Source: Fluviispira multicolorata (GTDB lineage: Bacteria > Bdellovibrionota_B > Oligoflexia > Silvanigrellales > Silvanigrellaceae). From it: a stretch of DNA of 64,000 nucleotides. Numbering within the stretch: position 1 is the stretch's first letter; each line of letters opens with the position of its first letter. A program made the translations under genes and the position numbers. Below the pieces are notes generated by a model. The model saw nothing but the letters and a program-made list of their open reading frames with translations. It was not told where the DNA came from and did no database searches. Shown here piece after piece: positions 25,978 through 34,299 of this stretch. The stretch lies in contig NZ_WFLN01000006.1 of NCBI RefSeq assembly GCF_009208585.1, positions 496,001 through 560,000 of the forward strand, given 5' to 3'.

Positions 25978-27633
25978 TTAAATCCTCTGAAAAAGAATAA
26001 GAACATTTGTTTTAAAATTGAGTTTCTTTTCAATATATCTGCGCACTGCAATGCGAAGATCTTCCTGCATAACTTCATCGTTGAAATTTCGTTTTTTAAC
26101 TGCGAGATCATAGGTATAGTTAAAAATCATAGACATTTTTTTGGAAAGTTCTTGAGCATTTAAGGGAATTCCTTTTAAAGAAACAGAGGGTGTGCCTAGA
26201 AGTTCATAGCCCTCATCTGGAAAGACAAAGCTAACAGCAACAACTCCTCCATAAATAAGTGCCAAACGATCTTTATAAAAAGGGCTTGATTGAGGAAAAA
26301 TGCCACCAGGGCAGACGTAGTCTCTCCCTGAATGAACAGTTTCAACCACTCCAAGAGCCTCAGGACCTGCGACAACCACATCTCCATTTTCTGCGAGAAA
26401 ACAATTTTCAGGCAGTAAACCACAATCGATGGCAAGTTCTCTGTGTTTCTTTAAATGTCTATAAGTTCCATGCACGGGCATAAATGAAATAGGCTGGGCT
26501 GTTTTAATACATTTAATAAGATCTTCTTGATAGCCATGTCCACTGACATGAATATTTTTATGATCTTTTGCTGTGACAACTTGACATCCCGAGCGTGTCA
26601 ATTGAGTCACTATACTTTCAATGGGTCGTTCATTTCCAGGGATAATTCGTGAAGAAAAAATAATTGTATCTTCAGGATCAATCTTAAAATCAGACACATT
26701 GTCCCAAGCAATTCTGTGCAGACCTGAAAATGATTCTCCTTGACTGCCTGTGCAAATTATACAGACTTCATGTCTTGGATATTTATGCACATCCTGTATT
26801 TCTATAATTGTATTTTCTGAGAAGTTTAACAATCCCAATCTATTTGCAATTTCGGTATTGCGAAAAAGTGATCTACCAAATAAAGCAACTTTACGCCCAG
26901 TTAATCTTGCAGATTCAAAAATACTTTGTAGACGCCATATGTTACTTGCAAATGTTGCAATAACAACAATTCCTTTTTCTTTATCAAAAAAATCAATGAT
27001 ACTTGGAAGTATTTCTGTTTCACTAAAATCTGTTCCTGTTTGAAATGAATTTGTGCTGTCACTCATCATCAGGTGCACAGTTTTATTATTTAAAACTTTT
27101 TTTATATTTTCATGCGTCATCGATTTTTCGGGTGGATAGTAATCTATTCGAAAATCACCCATGTGGAGAATATTACCAAGTTGTGTTTCAAAAAAAAGTC
27201 CTGCAGCATCTGCAATACTGTGATTTACGGGAAAAGGCGTTACTTTTAGATTTCTAAAAAAGACGGTTTCAAAGAAATCCCATTTATTTAAAATAGCATC
27301 ATTGATTTCTGCATCTTCAAATTTAGATTTTATAAGTTCAAGAGTAAATTCTGTGCCATAAATAGGAGCCGGATATTTTTTGTAGAGATGTGGAAGAGCA
27401 CCAATATGATCTTCGTGTCCATGTGTTATTAACCAAGCTTCGGGCCATATTTGGTTTTCATCAATAAATTTTGTGTCTGGTAAAATAAGATCAACACCTA
27501 AAAGGGAAGCGTCAGGAAATAATGCTCCTCCATCAACAAAGAAATATCTGTCCATGACACACAAAATTGTCATGTTCATTCCGATCTCGCCACATCCGCC
27601 GAGAGGAATGATTTTTAAAGAAAAATCGTCCAT
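25978..27633 (-). CDS. rnj: Ribonuclease J
   Basis: Metallo-beta-lactamase/beta-CASP nuclease for mRNA decay and rRNA maturation. 551 residues, the usual size. The metal motif HGHEDH (H71, H73, D75, H76), the early PLGGCGEIGMNM and the later SDSTNS and SGHGYQEDL beta-CASP motifs are present. It is the last gene of the leftward cluster, 11 bases after the AgmX/PglI-type protein, and ends 8 bases from the convergent subtilase gene. RNase J is common in Firmicutes and patchy in Proteobacteria. Confidence 0.94.
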   Translation of the reverse strand: MDDFSLKIIPLGGCGEIGMNMTILCVMDRYFFVDGGALFPDASLLGVDLILPDTKFIDENQIWPEAWLITHGHEDHIGALPHLYKKYPAPIYGTEFTLELIKSKFEDAEINDAILNKWDFFETVFFRNLKVTPFPVNHSIADAAGLFFETQLGNILHMGDFRIDYYPPEKSMTHENIKKVLNNKTVHLMMSDSTNSFQTGTDFSETEILPSIIDFFDKEKGIVVIATFASNIWRLQSIFESARLTGRKVALFGRSLFRNTEIANRLGLLNFSENTIIEIQDVHKYPRHEVCIICTGSQGESFSGLHRIAWDNVSDFKIDPEDTIIFSSRIIPGNERPIESIVTQLTRSGCQVVTAKDHKNIHVSGHGYQEDLIKCIKTAQPISFMPVHGTYRHLKKHRELAIDCGLLPENCFLAENGDVVVAGPEALGVVETVHSGRDYVCPGGIFPQSSPFYKDRLALIYGGVVAVSFVFPDEGYELLGTPSVSLKGIPLNAQELSKKMSMIFNYTYDLAVKKRNFNDEVMQEDLRIAVRRYIEKKLNFKTNVLILFQRI

Positions 27634-27644
27634 TTAAATTCCAA

Positions 27645-29414
27645 TCACTTTTTCTGAGTCACAATAAATTGAAATGGGTAAGTGACAACAACAGAGCCAT
27701 TTTTAGGTTTTGGAAAATTCCAAAACGAGATACGAGACTCTATGCAAGTTATCAGATTTTGATCTTTAATGCTTGAGTTCAAAACCACTATATTTGCAGC
27801 CTTACCGCTTTCTAATATTCGCCATCTTAGTATTAAGTTTCCTTGTAAGACCGGATTTTTACGTAAAACAGTATTATAGCATGATCTCAATTCTTCTTTT
27901 TTATTAAAAATCGAAAATTCAACCATTTTTATATCAATGGTTGCTTTTGGAGGGGGTTCGTCAGGAATTTTATAGACGCCCGTAGAATAAAGTGCGTTAT
28001 GCCACATATTGGCAAATTCTGTTTCTTTATTCTCATTATCATAAATTCTTTTCATATTTGCGGGAATTATTAAATTTGTATTTGTAATCCAAATAACAGG
28101 TGTGGAAAGTGATGAGGATTGTTTTTCAAGGATATCTTTGTTTTTTTCTATATCTCTAGAAAAAGATTTTCTAAACTCTGATTTTTCAGCAATGGATGCA
28201 TTTCTTTCTGCATCTTTATATTGTTGAAACTCTGTATAGAAGGACTTGGCTGGTTGGCGTCCAATAACCTGTCCAGTTGAGGGTGGTTCTACTATACCAA
28301 CTTTTTTTGCATTAAATTCTTTAGCGTAATATTCTTTTAAAATTTCATGTTCACTTGTTAAGTACTCTACAATTGCTGCATCTGTTCTTTTTAGTTGATT
28401 AATTCTTTTAATTAAGGTAACGAATTGAGACTCTCCTTCGTCACCTGAAATAGTTGTAAAGAAAGCAGGATAAGGTTTTAAATATTTAAAATATCTTTCA
28501 AAAGTAAAAAAGGGAGTCGATGTGTCGATTTTTTTATAATTTTCAAATATCTTTTTTTCCCAAATTTCATATGGAGTATCAAAATCAATATATTTATGCG
28601 CATCTTGTAAAAAAGGGATGACCGATTGATATTCTTTTCCTGTTTCAGCATATTCCCATCTTTTTTGTAATTCTCTAATCCAAAATACAGCAAGTTTAGC
28701 AGAGTTTTCTTCTGAATACTGTGTTTTAAATACAAATGGAAGAAGGCGTAAATTATCAGGTGCAATGAATCCTAAAGAGACTTCTTGAGGTAAATTAATA
28801 AGTCCTGTTTCAGGTTTCATAGGTGCTTTTAATAACCAAAATAATATGGGGAGAAATGCGAGTCCTGTTGCGAGAAGGCTTATAGGAATAACATTACGCT
28901 CAATTGAAACATCATAGGGAGGTAATGCGAATGGATTATTTTCAGCCCCTTTTAAATGCGGAAATTTTTTAGGAATTTGTTCTTTTTCGATTTTAAATGC
29001 GATGTCAAAACCACTGTAACGTACCGTTCCGCGCGATCCATATTCCAAAGAAACAATAAGAGGATCTTCAATTGATGTTAATTTAGCTAGAGAGCCACGT
29101 GGTGAGGTGAACTCTTTTAATTCTCCAAATTTATTTCCTGAGTTTAAAAAGCCATCAAAGCGTGGATCAAGAATTATATCTACATAGCTCCGGCCAATTT
29201 TAAATATACACATTTCGAGCAGTGCTCGGGCATAGGGAATAAAAATATCACATGTTGGCTTTGATCCTATATTCACTTTTTTTGTAAAAAGTGAAGAGAT
29301 TTTTAACTTTTTTTCAACTTGAATGGCACCCATTTGAAACACAGTCAAATGTAGATATGCATTTTCGGAAAGAATTTTTTTTCTTTTCATTCCTTTAAAA
29401 TAATTTCCTGCCAT
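27645..29414 (-). CDS. FHA-like/AgmX-PglI C-terminal domain envelope protein
   Basis: 589 residues. The N-terminal ~140 residues look like a degenerate FHA domain (KKVNIGSKPTCDIFIPYARA about 46-65, then FKIGRSYVDIILDPR). One membrane helix (NVIPISLLATGLAFLPILFWLL, about 174-195) follows, then a long periplasmic helical region, and a C-terminal AgmX/PglI-type domain (ELRSCYNTVLRKNPVLQGNL, then RISFWNFPKPKNGSVVVTYPF), similar in role to the TonB/TolA C-terminus. This is the layout of GltG/AgmX-type proteins in myxobacterial motility and of TonB-like energy transducers. It follows two ExbD/TolR-like proteins and a TolQ-like channel, so it probably transmits proton-motive force to the outer membrane or a surface complex. 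Confidence 0.75.
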   Translation of the reverse strand: MAGNYFKGMKRKKILSENAYLHLTVFQMGAIQVEKKLKISSLFTKKVNIGSKPTCDIFIPYARALLEMCIFKIGRSYVDIILDPRFDGFLNSGNKFGELKEFTSPRGSLAKLTSIEDPLIVSLEYGSRGTVRYSGFDIAFKIEKEQIPKKFPHLKGAENNPFALPPYDVSIERNVIPISLLATGLAFLPILFWLLKAPMKPETGLINLPQEVSLGFIAPDNLRLLPFVFKTQYSEENSAKLAVFWIRELQKRWEYAETGKEYQSVIPFLQDAHKYIDFDTPYEIWEKKIFENYKKIDTSTPFFTFERYFKYLKPYPAFFTTISGDEGESQFVTLIKRINQLKRTDAAIVEYLTSEHEILKEYYAKEFNAKKVGIVEPPSTGQVIGRQPAKSFYTEFQQYKDAERNASIAEKSEFRKSFSRDIEKNKDILEKQSSSLSTPVIWITNTNLIIPANMKRIYDNENKETEFANMWHNALYSTGVYKIPDEPPPKATIDIKMVEFSIFNKKEELRSCYNTVLRKNPVLQGNLILRWRILESGKAANIVVLNSSIKDQNLITCIESRISFWNFPKPKNGSVVVTYPFQFIVTQKK

Positions 29415-29419
29415 AGAGC

Positions 29420-29962
29420 TTACCTCTCTACCACGAAATCAAAATCATCATATCCATATTGAGAAAATAATTTCATAATATAGCGAATATCTTTAAATGA
29501 AACATTGTTATCAGACCATATTTTAACGCGTGAAATTGAGCGATCTTCAATGCGCATAAGCATTGATGTGAGCATTATATTTTGTCTTCTATCCTCAAGA
29601 TATTTCAAAAATTCATTGCCTTGTTTTGGTAGATAAAATGATTTACCAGTGTCAAAGTATATTTTAAAACCCGAATCTTTTTCTAACAGAAGGAGAATGG
29701 AAAGCGCAGATTTTCTTTCAGTGAAATAAAAACCAGGATTTATTTTCTTTAAATTCTTAAATTTTGTAAATGATCTTGTAGTGGACTCCATGACATAAAA
29801 CTCTTGTCTTATTTTGATTGTTATTAAAAATATGAGCCAACTTACAAAAGCAGCAATCGCTAATGAAAAGAAAAAATGTCGAGAGGTGACTAAATAGAAA
29901 ATTTTAGAACTTTCTCTTTCTTCCTTCCAAACACCAAATTTTTTTGTTGCTCTCGTAAACAT
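29420..29962 (-). CDS. ExbD/TolR-like protein (second copy)
   Basis: 180 residues. One membrane helix after a short cytosolic start (HFFFSLAIAAFVSWLIFLIT, about 29-48), then a periplasmic domain ending ISRVKIWSDNNVSFKDIRYI and FDFVVER, which is the closing beta-alpha-beta pattern of ExbD/TolR. The conserved membrane aspartate that carries protons in ExbD/TolR is not evident in the helix as written, so the pair of ExbD-like genes may have split roles. It is 5 bases from the AgmX/PglI-type gene and 8 bases after the first ExbD-like gene. Confidence 0.65.
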   Translation of the reverse strand: MFTRATKKFGVWKEERESSKIFYLVTSRHFFFSLAIAAFVSWLIFLITIKIRQEFYVMESTTRSFTKFKNLKKINPGFYFTERKSALSILLLLEKDSGFKIYFDTGKSFYLPKQGNEFLKYLEDRRQNIMLTSMLMRIEDRSISRVKIWSDNNVSFKDIRYIMKLFSQYGYDDFDFVVER

Positions 29963-29970
29963 TCAATTCC

Positions 29971-30540
29971 TCATGGAGATTTTATTGCATCTAAAAAAAC
30001 CACAGATGGATAAGACTTTTTTAAAGATGTTTTTCCTAAAATTTGATTCTCTAATGTTATAACTTCAAAAGCTTGTTGAAGTATTTCAGCATGTTTTTCA
30101 TATGAAAGATTTCGTTCGAAAACAATTCCATAAACTTTAGCAGGAAATATAACTCTTTTATTTTTATAGAAACTTATTTTTTCTAGAAAATCTTCCTTCC
30201 AATTTTCACCTAAAATAAGCACGTCATTGTTTGGTTGTGGAGCTATAATACTTTTCAATGATCCGAATAAAACATTATCTTTTAAAAAAACAAAGACAGG
30301 TGAATTATTTGTAAGCATAGCTTCATTTTTAATTGGTTCTGTTTTTGAATATTCAGTATTTACAGTTCTGACATTAAAAAAAACAACTTTTCTGTCGTGC
30401 ATTTTTACCAACTCAATAAATGTAAATAAAATGCCCAGTCCGATTGTAACAATGAGAGCAAAACCCCAGTGCGTCCAACCAAAACTAGATAATTTCTTCT
30501 TCGTCAGGAACCTCTTGTACACTACTCGCTCCGCCTTCAT
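29971..30540 (-). CDS. ExbD/TolR-like protein (first copy)
   Basis: 189 residues from the ATG at 30540, with GAGGAG 8 bases upstream; the frame is open 45 codons further, but that extension is in the other frame of the TolQ tail and has no ribosome site. A membrane helix (WGFALIVTIGLGILFTFIEL) is followed by a periplasmic region with the ExbD-like pattern NNDVLILGENWKEDFLEKI and a C-terminal SYPSVVFLDA. The first 56 bases overlap the 3' end of the TolQ-like gene in a different frame. Assignment rests on neighbourhood and topology more than on motifs. Confidence 0.6.
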   Translation of the reverse strand: MKAERVVYKRFLTKKKLSSFGWTHWGFALIVTIGLGILFTFIELVKMHDRKVVFFNVRTVNTEYSKTEPIKNEAMLTNNSPVFVFLKDNVLFGSLKSIIAPQPNNDVLILGENWKEDFLEKISFYKNKRVIFPAKVYGIVFERNLSYEKHAEILQQAFEVITLENQILGKTSLKKSYPSVVFLDAIKSP

Positions 30541-31309
30541 TACCCATTCTCCTCGGTTGTGCTTCCATACCGTCGTCAGGATCCATTCCACTTGAAGGGG
30601 AATAACCTCCGCCTTGAGAGTCATCGTTTGAATTATTATTGTTATTTGATCCGCTTCCACCACCACCACCCGCAAACATAGGTTGCATTTCTGGTGAAAG
30701 AATATTTAAAATAACGCACAAACTGTGCTCCATTTCTGCTTCAAGTCTCCATGCTATGGCGTCTAAAATTCCAAAAGGTAACATAAGCACCACAGCGGAA
30801 ACGAGTGAAATGGCTAATGGTAAAAGAGCGTGGGAAAGACCAGAGGAAAAGGCAAAACTTTTAATACCAAGCTCAAGACCTTCAACCATATGAAAGGAAC
30901 CCCAAATTCCTTGAACGGCAGCTATTGCACCTAATAAAACACAGGTAGCAGCTAAATTCGGGAGTTGGTTGATACGCCTTCTGATGCGCGGGAAAAATCT
31001 TAGACTTTCTTCTGATACAGCTGAACGGACACGCATTGGGTCCGTTTCATAAGCATCTATCGCTTTTATTGTAAGCATTGGGACTGTTGTTCTTGAAGTT
31101 GCGCGACAAAAATTACGAGCTCTTTCCATGTCATTTGCAGACAGCATTTTTTTCATTTGAGTGTTGTATTTCTCAAAATTGATGCGATAAACAAACTGAA
31201 GAACGATAAATTTTTCGAATATAATAATGTACCCTACGGACACAATTGCTAATAAAATATAGGGGATAATTTCTCCATTCCGATACATCATAAATATATC
31301 ATTTAACAT
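30485..31309 (-). CDS. MotA/TolQ/ExbB proton-channel family protein with disordered C-terminal tail
   Basis: 274 residues. Three membrane helices: YILLAIVSVGYIIIFEKF (about 17-34), LPNLAATCVLLGAIAAVQGIW (about 115-135) and SHALLPLAISLVSAVVLML (about 158-176). The polar loop between the first and second, and the GAIAAVQGIWGSF motif, follow the TolQ/ExbB/MotA family. The last ~80 residues are a low-complexity Gly/Asn/Ser/Asp tail (GGGGGSGSNNNNNSNDDS) that is not part of TolQ. With the ExbD-like and AgmX/PglI-like genes it forms a proton-driven trans-envelope motor, comparable to AglR/AglQ/AglS of Myxococcus. Confidence 0.85.
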   Translation of the reverse strand: MLNDIFMMYRNGEIIPYILLAIVSVGYIIIFEKFIVLQFVYRINFEKYNTQMKKMLSANDMERARNFCRATSRTTVPMLTIKAIDAYETDPMRVRSAVSEESLRFFPRIRRRINQLPNLAATCVLLGAIAAVQGIWGSFHMVEGLELGIKSFAFSSGLSHALLPLAISLVSAVVLMLPFGILDAIAWRLEAEMEHSLCVILNILSPEMQPMFAGGGGGSGSNNNNNSNDDSQGGGYSPSSGMDPDDGMEAQPRRMGNEGGASSVQEVPDEEEII

Positions 31310-31318
31310 AAAAACCCC

Positions 31319-31624
31319 TTATTTTTTTATATCAAAATCTAAAGATAAATCTTTTTCTGTTATGCCAGCTAATTCTTCAGGTCTATCAAGTAAATTAAGC
31401 AATTCTTTTTCTGGTTTAAAACCCGTATTGAAGGTATCAAAATCATATTCAAAGGGGGAAAGTGGAATATCTGAAACGTCTGCACCTTCAGGTTCCCCTT
31501 CGATTTTTATTGATTTTCTATTATCATCAATGGATTGTGAATAAATTGTAGATGAATTAAGTAGACAAAGTTGGATTAAACTAACAAATATAAATTTATT
31601 TTTCAATTTATTTGCGAAATACAT
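31319..31624 (-). CDS. Small secreted acidic protein opening the Tol-like cluster
   Basis: 101 residues with an N-terminal signal peptide (FIFVSLIQLCLLNSSTIYS, cleaved about residue 31). The mature part is short, acidic and proline-bearing (EPEGADVSDIPLSPFEYDFD), without a recognised domain. A GAAGGG Shine-Dalgarno stands upstream of the ATG. It is 9 bases before the TolQ-like gene on the same strand and so is the first gene of that operon. Its role might be an accessory periplasmic subunit; this is only inferred from position. Confidence 0.6.
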   Translation of the reverse strand: MYFANKLKNKFIFVSLIQLCLLNSSTIYSQSIDDNRKSIKIEGEPEGADVSDIPLSPFEYDFDTFNTGFKPEKELLNLLDRPEELAGITEKDLSLDFDIKK

Positions 31625-31703
31625 CTTTTTCCCTTCAATTTATAAAAATTGATACATTTTGTTATATTTTGCTGTAATATTTCATTAACATCAATAATAA
31701 GTA

Positions 31704-32963
31704 TTAATTTTTTTGACTTTTTGTTATGAAAATTTTGCATCTAGGAAAAATTTTGTACTTCTCTTCAATTGTAGTAATTCTTTGTTGAGCAATGTCTGCT
31801 ACTGAATAAAGACCTTTATAGTTTATTAACTTATTTATTTTTTCTTCATTTTGAATGCAGCAAAATGAATATTTGTTTTCATTTTTAAAATTTAATTCAT
31901 GAACAGCTTGGGCAAGAGTTGCCGTGCCTGCAAAAAAATCTAGGCAGTTAATTTTTTCATTATCACACTTATTTTGATACATAGAAAGTAGATTTTTTAA
32001 AAGTCCAACGGGTTTTGGAAAATCAAAAACTTTTTCGCCATTAAATAAAGATTTAAGTTGAGTTTCGGCATCTTCATTGCTTTCATAATTTAAAGTAGCA
32101 TCGTCCGTTGCATGTCTTTTTACTTGCTCTATGTCTTTTATAATGCGTCTTAGTCCAAATGATTTTGTGATAAATACGCTCTGATTAAGAATATCTTGTG
32201 AGACTCGAAATTTTCCATATACAAGTAAATCGTTTTGTAAGAATCCATTTTTTATGATGGCACTATTATTAATCTCTAAGTTAAGTGTTCTATTTGTATA
32301 TACCCCTTTGTTATAAACTCCATCTTTGCATTTTGCTTTTGTACCTGCATATAAAATTCGTGATGAAATTGGATTTGTAAAATTTAAAACAGGCCTGCTT
32401 AATTCAGTGCTTTTATTTCCCACTAATTTCATAAGTTTTGCTTTATCTTTTGCAAAAATAAGCACATATTCAATGACATTTCCTATGTGCTTATCTAAAA
32501 AAGAGGGTTTGTTTTTTTTACGCCACTTAATTGTACCGATATGATTTTCTTTTCCAAAGATTTCACGCATAATAACAGTAAGGTTTGCATTTTCTCTATC
32601 ATCAATTGAAACGAACATCACTCCATTTTCATTTAAGATATTGTGGGCAAGAATAATTCTTGGAAACATCATACAAAGCCAAGCATCTTGATTTTCATGT
32701 TGTGCTTTAAATTTGTCATTAAAAGTAAATTTTAATCCCGTATTGTAAGGAGGGTCAATATAAATAATATTAAACTTAGCCTCAATTTTTTTTAAATATT
32801 TGAGAGCTTCAAAATTTTCGCTGCGAATGAGTAGATTATTATCTTTTATTATTTTTTGAGATAAAGAAAGAGATGACCCCGATTCATAAAAGTCATGTCG
32901 AGGTGATTCGAGTGCAAGGCTAGCTGCAAGTTCTTTGCCAATAAAAGAAAGAGTAGCGACCAT
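31704..32963 (-). CDS. Orphan beta-class adenine/cytosine-N4 DNA methyltransferase
   Basis: 419 residues. The catalytic motif is DPPY (70-73, IIYIDPPYNTGLKF) and the SAM-binding FxGxG-like motif CLDFFAGTATLAQAV (about 340-354) comes after it, the beta-class order of type III Mod and CcrM-like enzymes. A target-recognition region lies between. No restriction endonuclease, Mod partner or specificity gene is adjacent, so it is probably a solitary methylase, possibly regulatory, or part of a degraded RM system. Only 9 bases separate it from the small acidic protein gene upstream on the same strand. Confidence 0.9.
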   Translation of the reverse strand: MVATLSFIGKELAASLALESPRHDFYESGSSLSLSQKIIKDNNLLIRSENFEALKYLKKIEAKFNIIYIDPPYNTGLKFTFNDKFKAQHENQDAWLCMMFPRIILAHNILNENGVMFVSIDDRENANLTVIMREIFGKENHIGTIKWRKKNKPSFLDKHIGNVIEYVLIFAKDKAKLMKLVGNKSTELSRPVLNFTNPISSRILYAGTKAKCKDGVYNKGVYTNRTLNLEINNSAIIKNGFLQNDLLVYGKFRVSQDILNQSVFITKSFGLRRIIKDIEQVKRHATDDATLNYESNEDAETQLKSLFNGEKVFDFPKPVGLLKNLLSMYQNKCDNEKINCLDFFAGTATLAQAVHELNFKNENKYSFCCIQNEEKINKLINYKGLYSVADIAQQRITTIEEKYKIFPRCKIFITKSQKN

Positions 32964-32972
32964 ATTTATTAA

Positions 32973-33239
32973 TTATTCGTCTTCATCTTCATCATAAATA
33001 ATAATATCTTCCCATGAGAATCCATTTGCAACCATGACAATTTCATATTCTTTACCATCTTTTTCAATAAAATTTTCTGTAAAGAGGCACTCTTTTCCGT
33101 CAATAGTAATGAAATTAGGTACTTCATCTTCGTCTCCATGACCTGCATTGCGATATAGATCATCTATTTTTTCGCGTTCAACAAGGTAGTATTCACCTTT
33201 TACGGGTGACATTTTTACAAGTGTATCTGATAATGCCAT
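32973..33239 (-). CDS. Small acidic protein of unknown function
   Basis: 88 residues, strongly acidic at the C-terminus (IIIYDEDEDE), no signal peptide or membrane helix. No family recognised. A CTTGAAAGAG-like purine stretch and GGAG stand before the ATG at 33239. It is 9 bases from the DNA methyltransferase gene and read in the same direction, so the two are probably co-transcribed. Confidence 0.55.
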   Translation of the reverse strand: MALSDTLVKMSPVKGEYYLVEREKIDDLYRNAGHGDEDEVPNFITIDGKECLFTENFIEKDGKEYEIVMVANGFSWEDIIIYDEDEDE

Positions 33240-33312
33240 GGCATTTCTCCTTGAAAGAGGTTAACAAGCGATACTTAGGTTATTCTAATTATAGGGAGGC
33301 GACAAGACAGAA

Positions 33313-33933
33313 ATGAGAAATTTAAGCAATATCCTTTCCTCAAATCAAAATGTCTTAGATGTTTCAAAAAAAAAGATAGAACTTAGAAAAATACTTGTGG
33401 AAGAAAGAAAAAATCTTGCTGAAAAGTCAAAACCTCAGGATTGGGGCGCACGCCAATTTTTTAGAACTTTAGATTTATTAAAATTGTCTATTCAAGATTT
33501 AAAAAATAAGGAACACGAAAAAAAAATCCGTGTTGGTTGTTATTTTCCAATAAGAAAGGAGCTCGATATAGCTTGTTTTGCTTCTGAAAGCTGGCTTTTT
33601 CCAGCAATTACAGAAGAAAATAAATTAGCTTGGTTTGAATATGGGGATGGAAAAGAAGATTATATTGAAAATAAGTATGGAATAAAAGAAAAAAAATCTG
33701 AGCATTGTCTTATATATTCTGAAGAAATGCCTCCTCTTTTGCTGTTTGTTCCTGGTTTGGCTGCCTCTGCAGAAGGATTTCGTCTTGGCTATGGAGGTGG
33801 TTATTATGATAGATTTCTTGCGAAGTTTAAAAATAATGTAACATCTGTGCTTTGTTTGCCATCTGAAAATTTTGTTTTTGATTTGTTACCTACTGATGAA
33901 TGGGATCAGAAAGTTGATCTCGTAGTTTGGTAA
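33313..33933 (+). CDS. 5-Formyltetrahydrofolate cyclo-ligase family protein
   Basis: ATP-dependent conversion of 5-formyl-THF to 5,10-methenyl-THF. 206 residues, the usual size (about 180-200). Seen are RKILVEERKNLAE near the start, the VGCYFPIRKELD strand, LLFVPGLAASAEGFRLGYGGGYYDRFLA, whose GYGGGYYDRF is the signature of the family, and a C-terminal LPTDEWDQKVD. GGGAGG lies 13 bases before the ATG, a little far. Divergent from the small acidic protein gene. Confidence 0.9.
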   Translation: MRNLSNILSSNQNVLDVSKKKIELRKILVEERKNLAEKSKPQDWGARQFFRTLDLLKLSIQDLKNKEHEKKIRVGCYFPIRKELDIACFASESWLFPAITEENKLAWFEYGDGKEDYIENKYGIKEKKSEHCLIYSEEMPPLLLFVPGLAASAEGFRLGYGGGYYDRFLAKFKNNVTSVLCLPSENFVFDLLPTDEWDQKVDLVVW

Positions 33934-33940
33934 ATAAACA

Positions 33941-33992
33941 GATAACAGACATATATTAAATAAATAACCTTAAGCACATTTCATCTGTTATC
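33941..33992. repeat. Inverted repeat with long spacer
   Basis: GATAACAGA (33941-33949) and TCTGTTATC (33984-33992) are perfect inverted copies separated by 34 bases. No T-run follows, so it is not a normal terminator. It could be two half sites for a regulator or a chance repeat in AT-rich DNA. Confidence 0.4.
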
Positions 33993-34212
33993 ATCATTTT
34001 CAACATGTGTCCCACTGTCGATAGACTGAGTCATTTAACTTTTGTGTGAAACATACCAAAAAGTAAATTTTTTTTAGTATTTGAAAAAACACCTTAAAGT
34101 CATATTTAAAATTAAATTAAATTATTTTTTTAACACATCAGCGTACTATTATAAATTATAAGACACCGATATTCACGCTCAGTATTTTTTTTATAAAACC
34201 AACCATAAAAAT

Positions 34213-34268
34213 TTGACAAAGCAGATTATCTTTTATATTTTGGCTATCCAGTCAATACATTAGATAAT
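34213..34268 (+). promoter_or_regulatory. Candidate tandem promoters of the first protease gene
   Basis: First pair: TTGACA (34213-34218) and TATATT (34234-34239) spaced by 15 bases. Second pair: TTGGCT (34240-34245) and GATAAT (34263-34268) spaced by 17 bases. Either could drive the gene whose ATG is at 34300. The second gives a leader of about 25 bases, with CGGAG before the ATG. Confidence 0.4.
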
Positions 34269-34299
34269 ATGAATATTTCTCAAAAAGCGGAGTGTTTTT

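Larger units (their letters stand above)
33934..34299. other. Gene-free stretch before the protease cluster
   Basis: About 366 bases with no gene-sized frame, very AT-rich. It holds a 9-base perfect inverted repeat (33941-33949 and 33984-33992) near the end of the cyclo-ligase gene, and two candidate promoters close to the first protease gene (listed separately). Confidence 0.6.
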
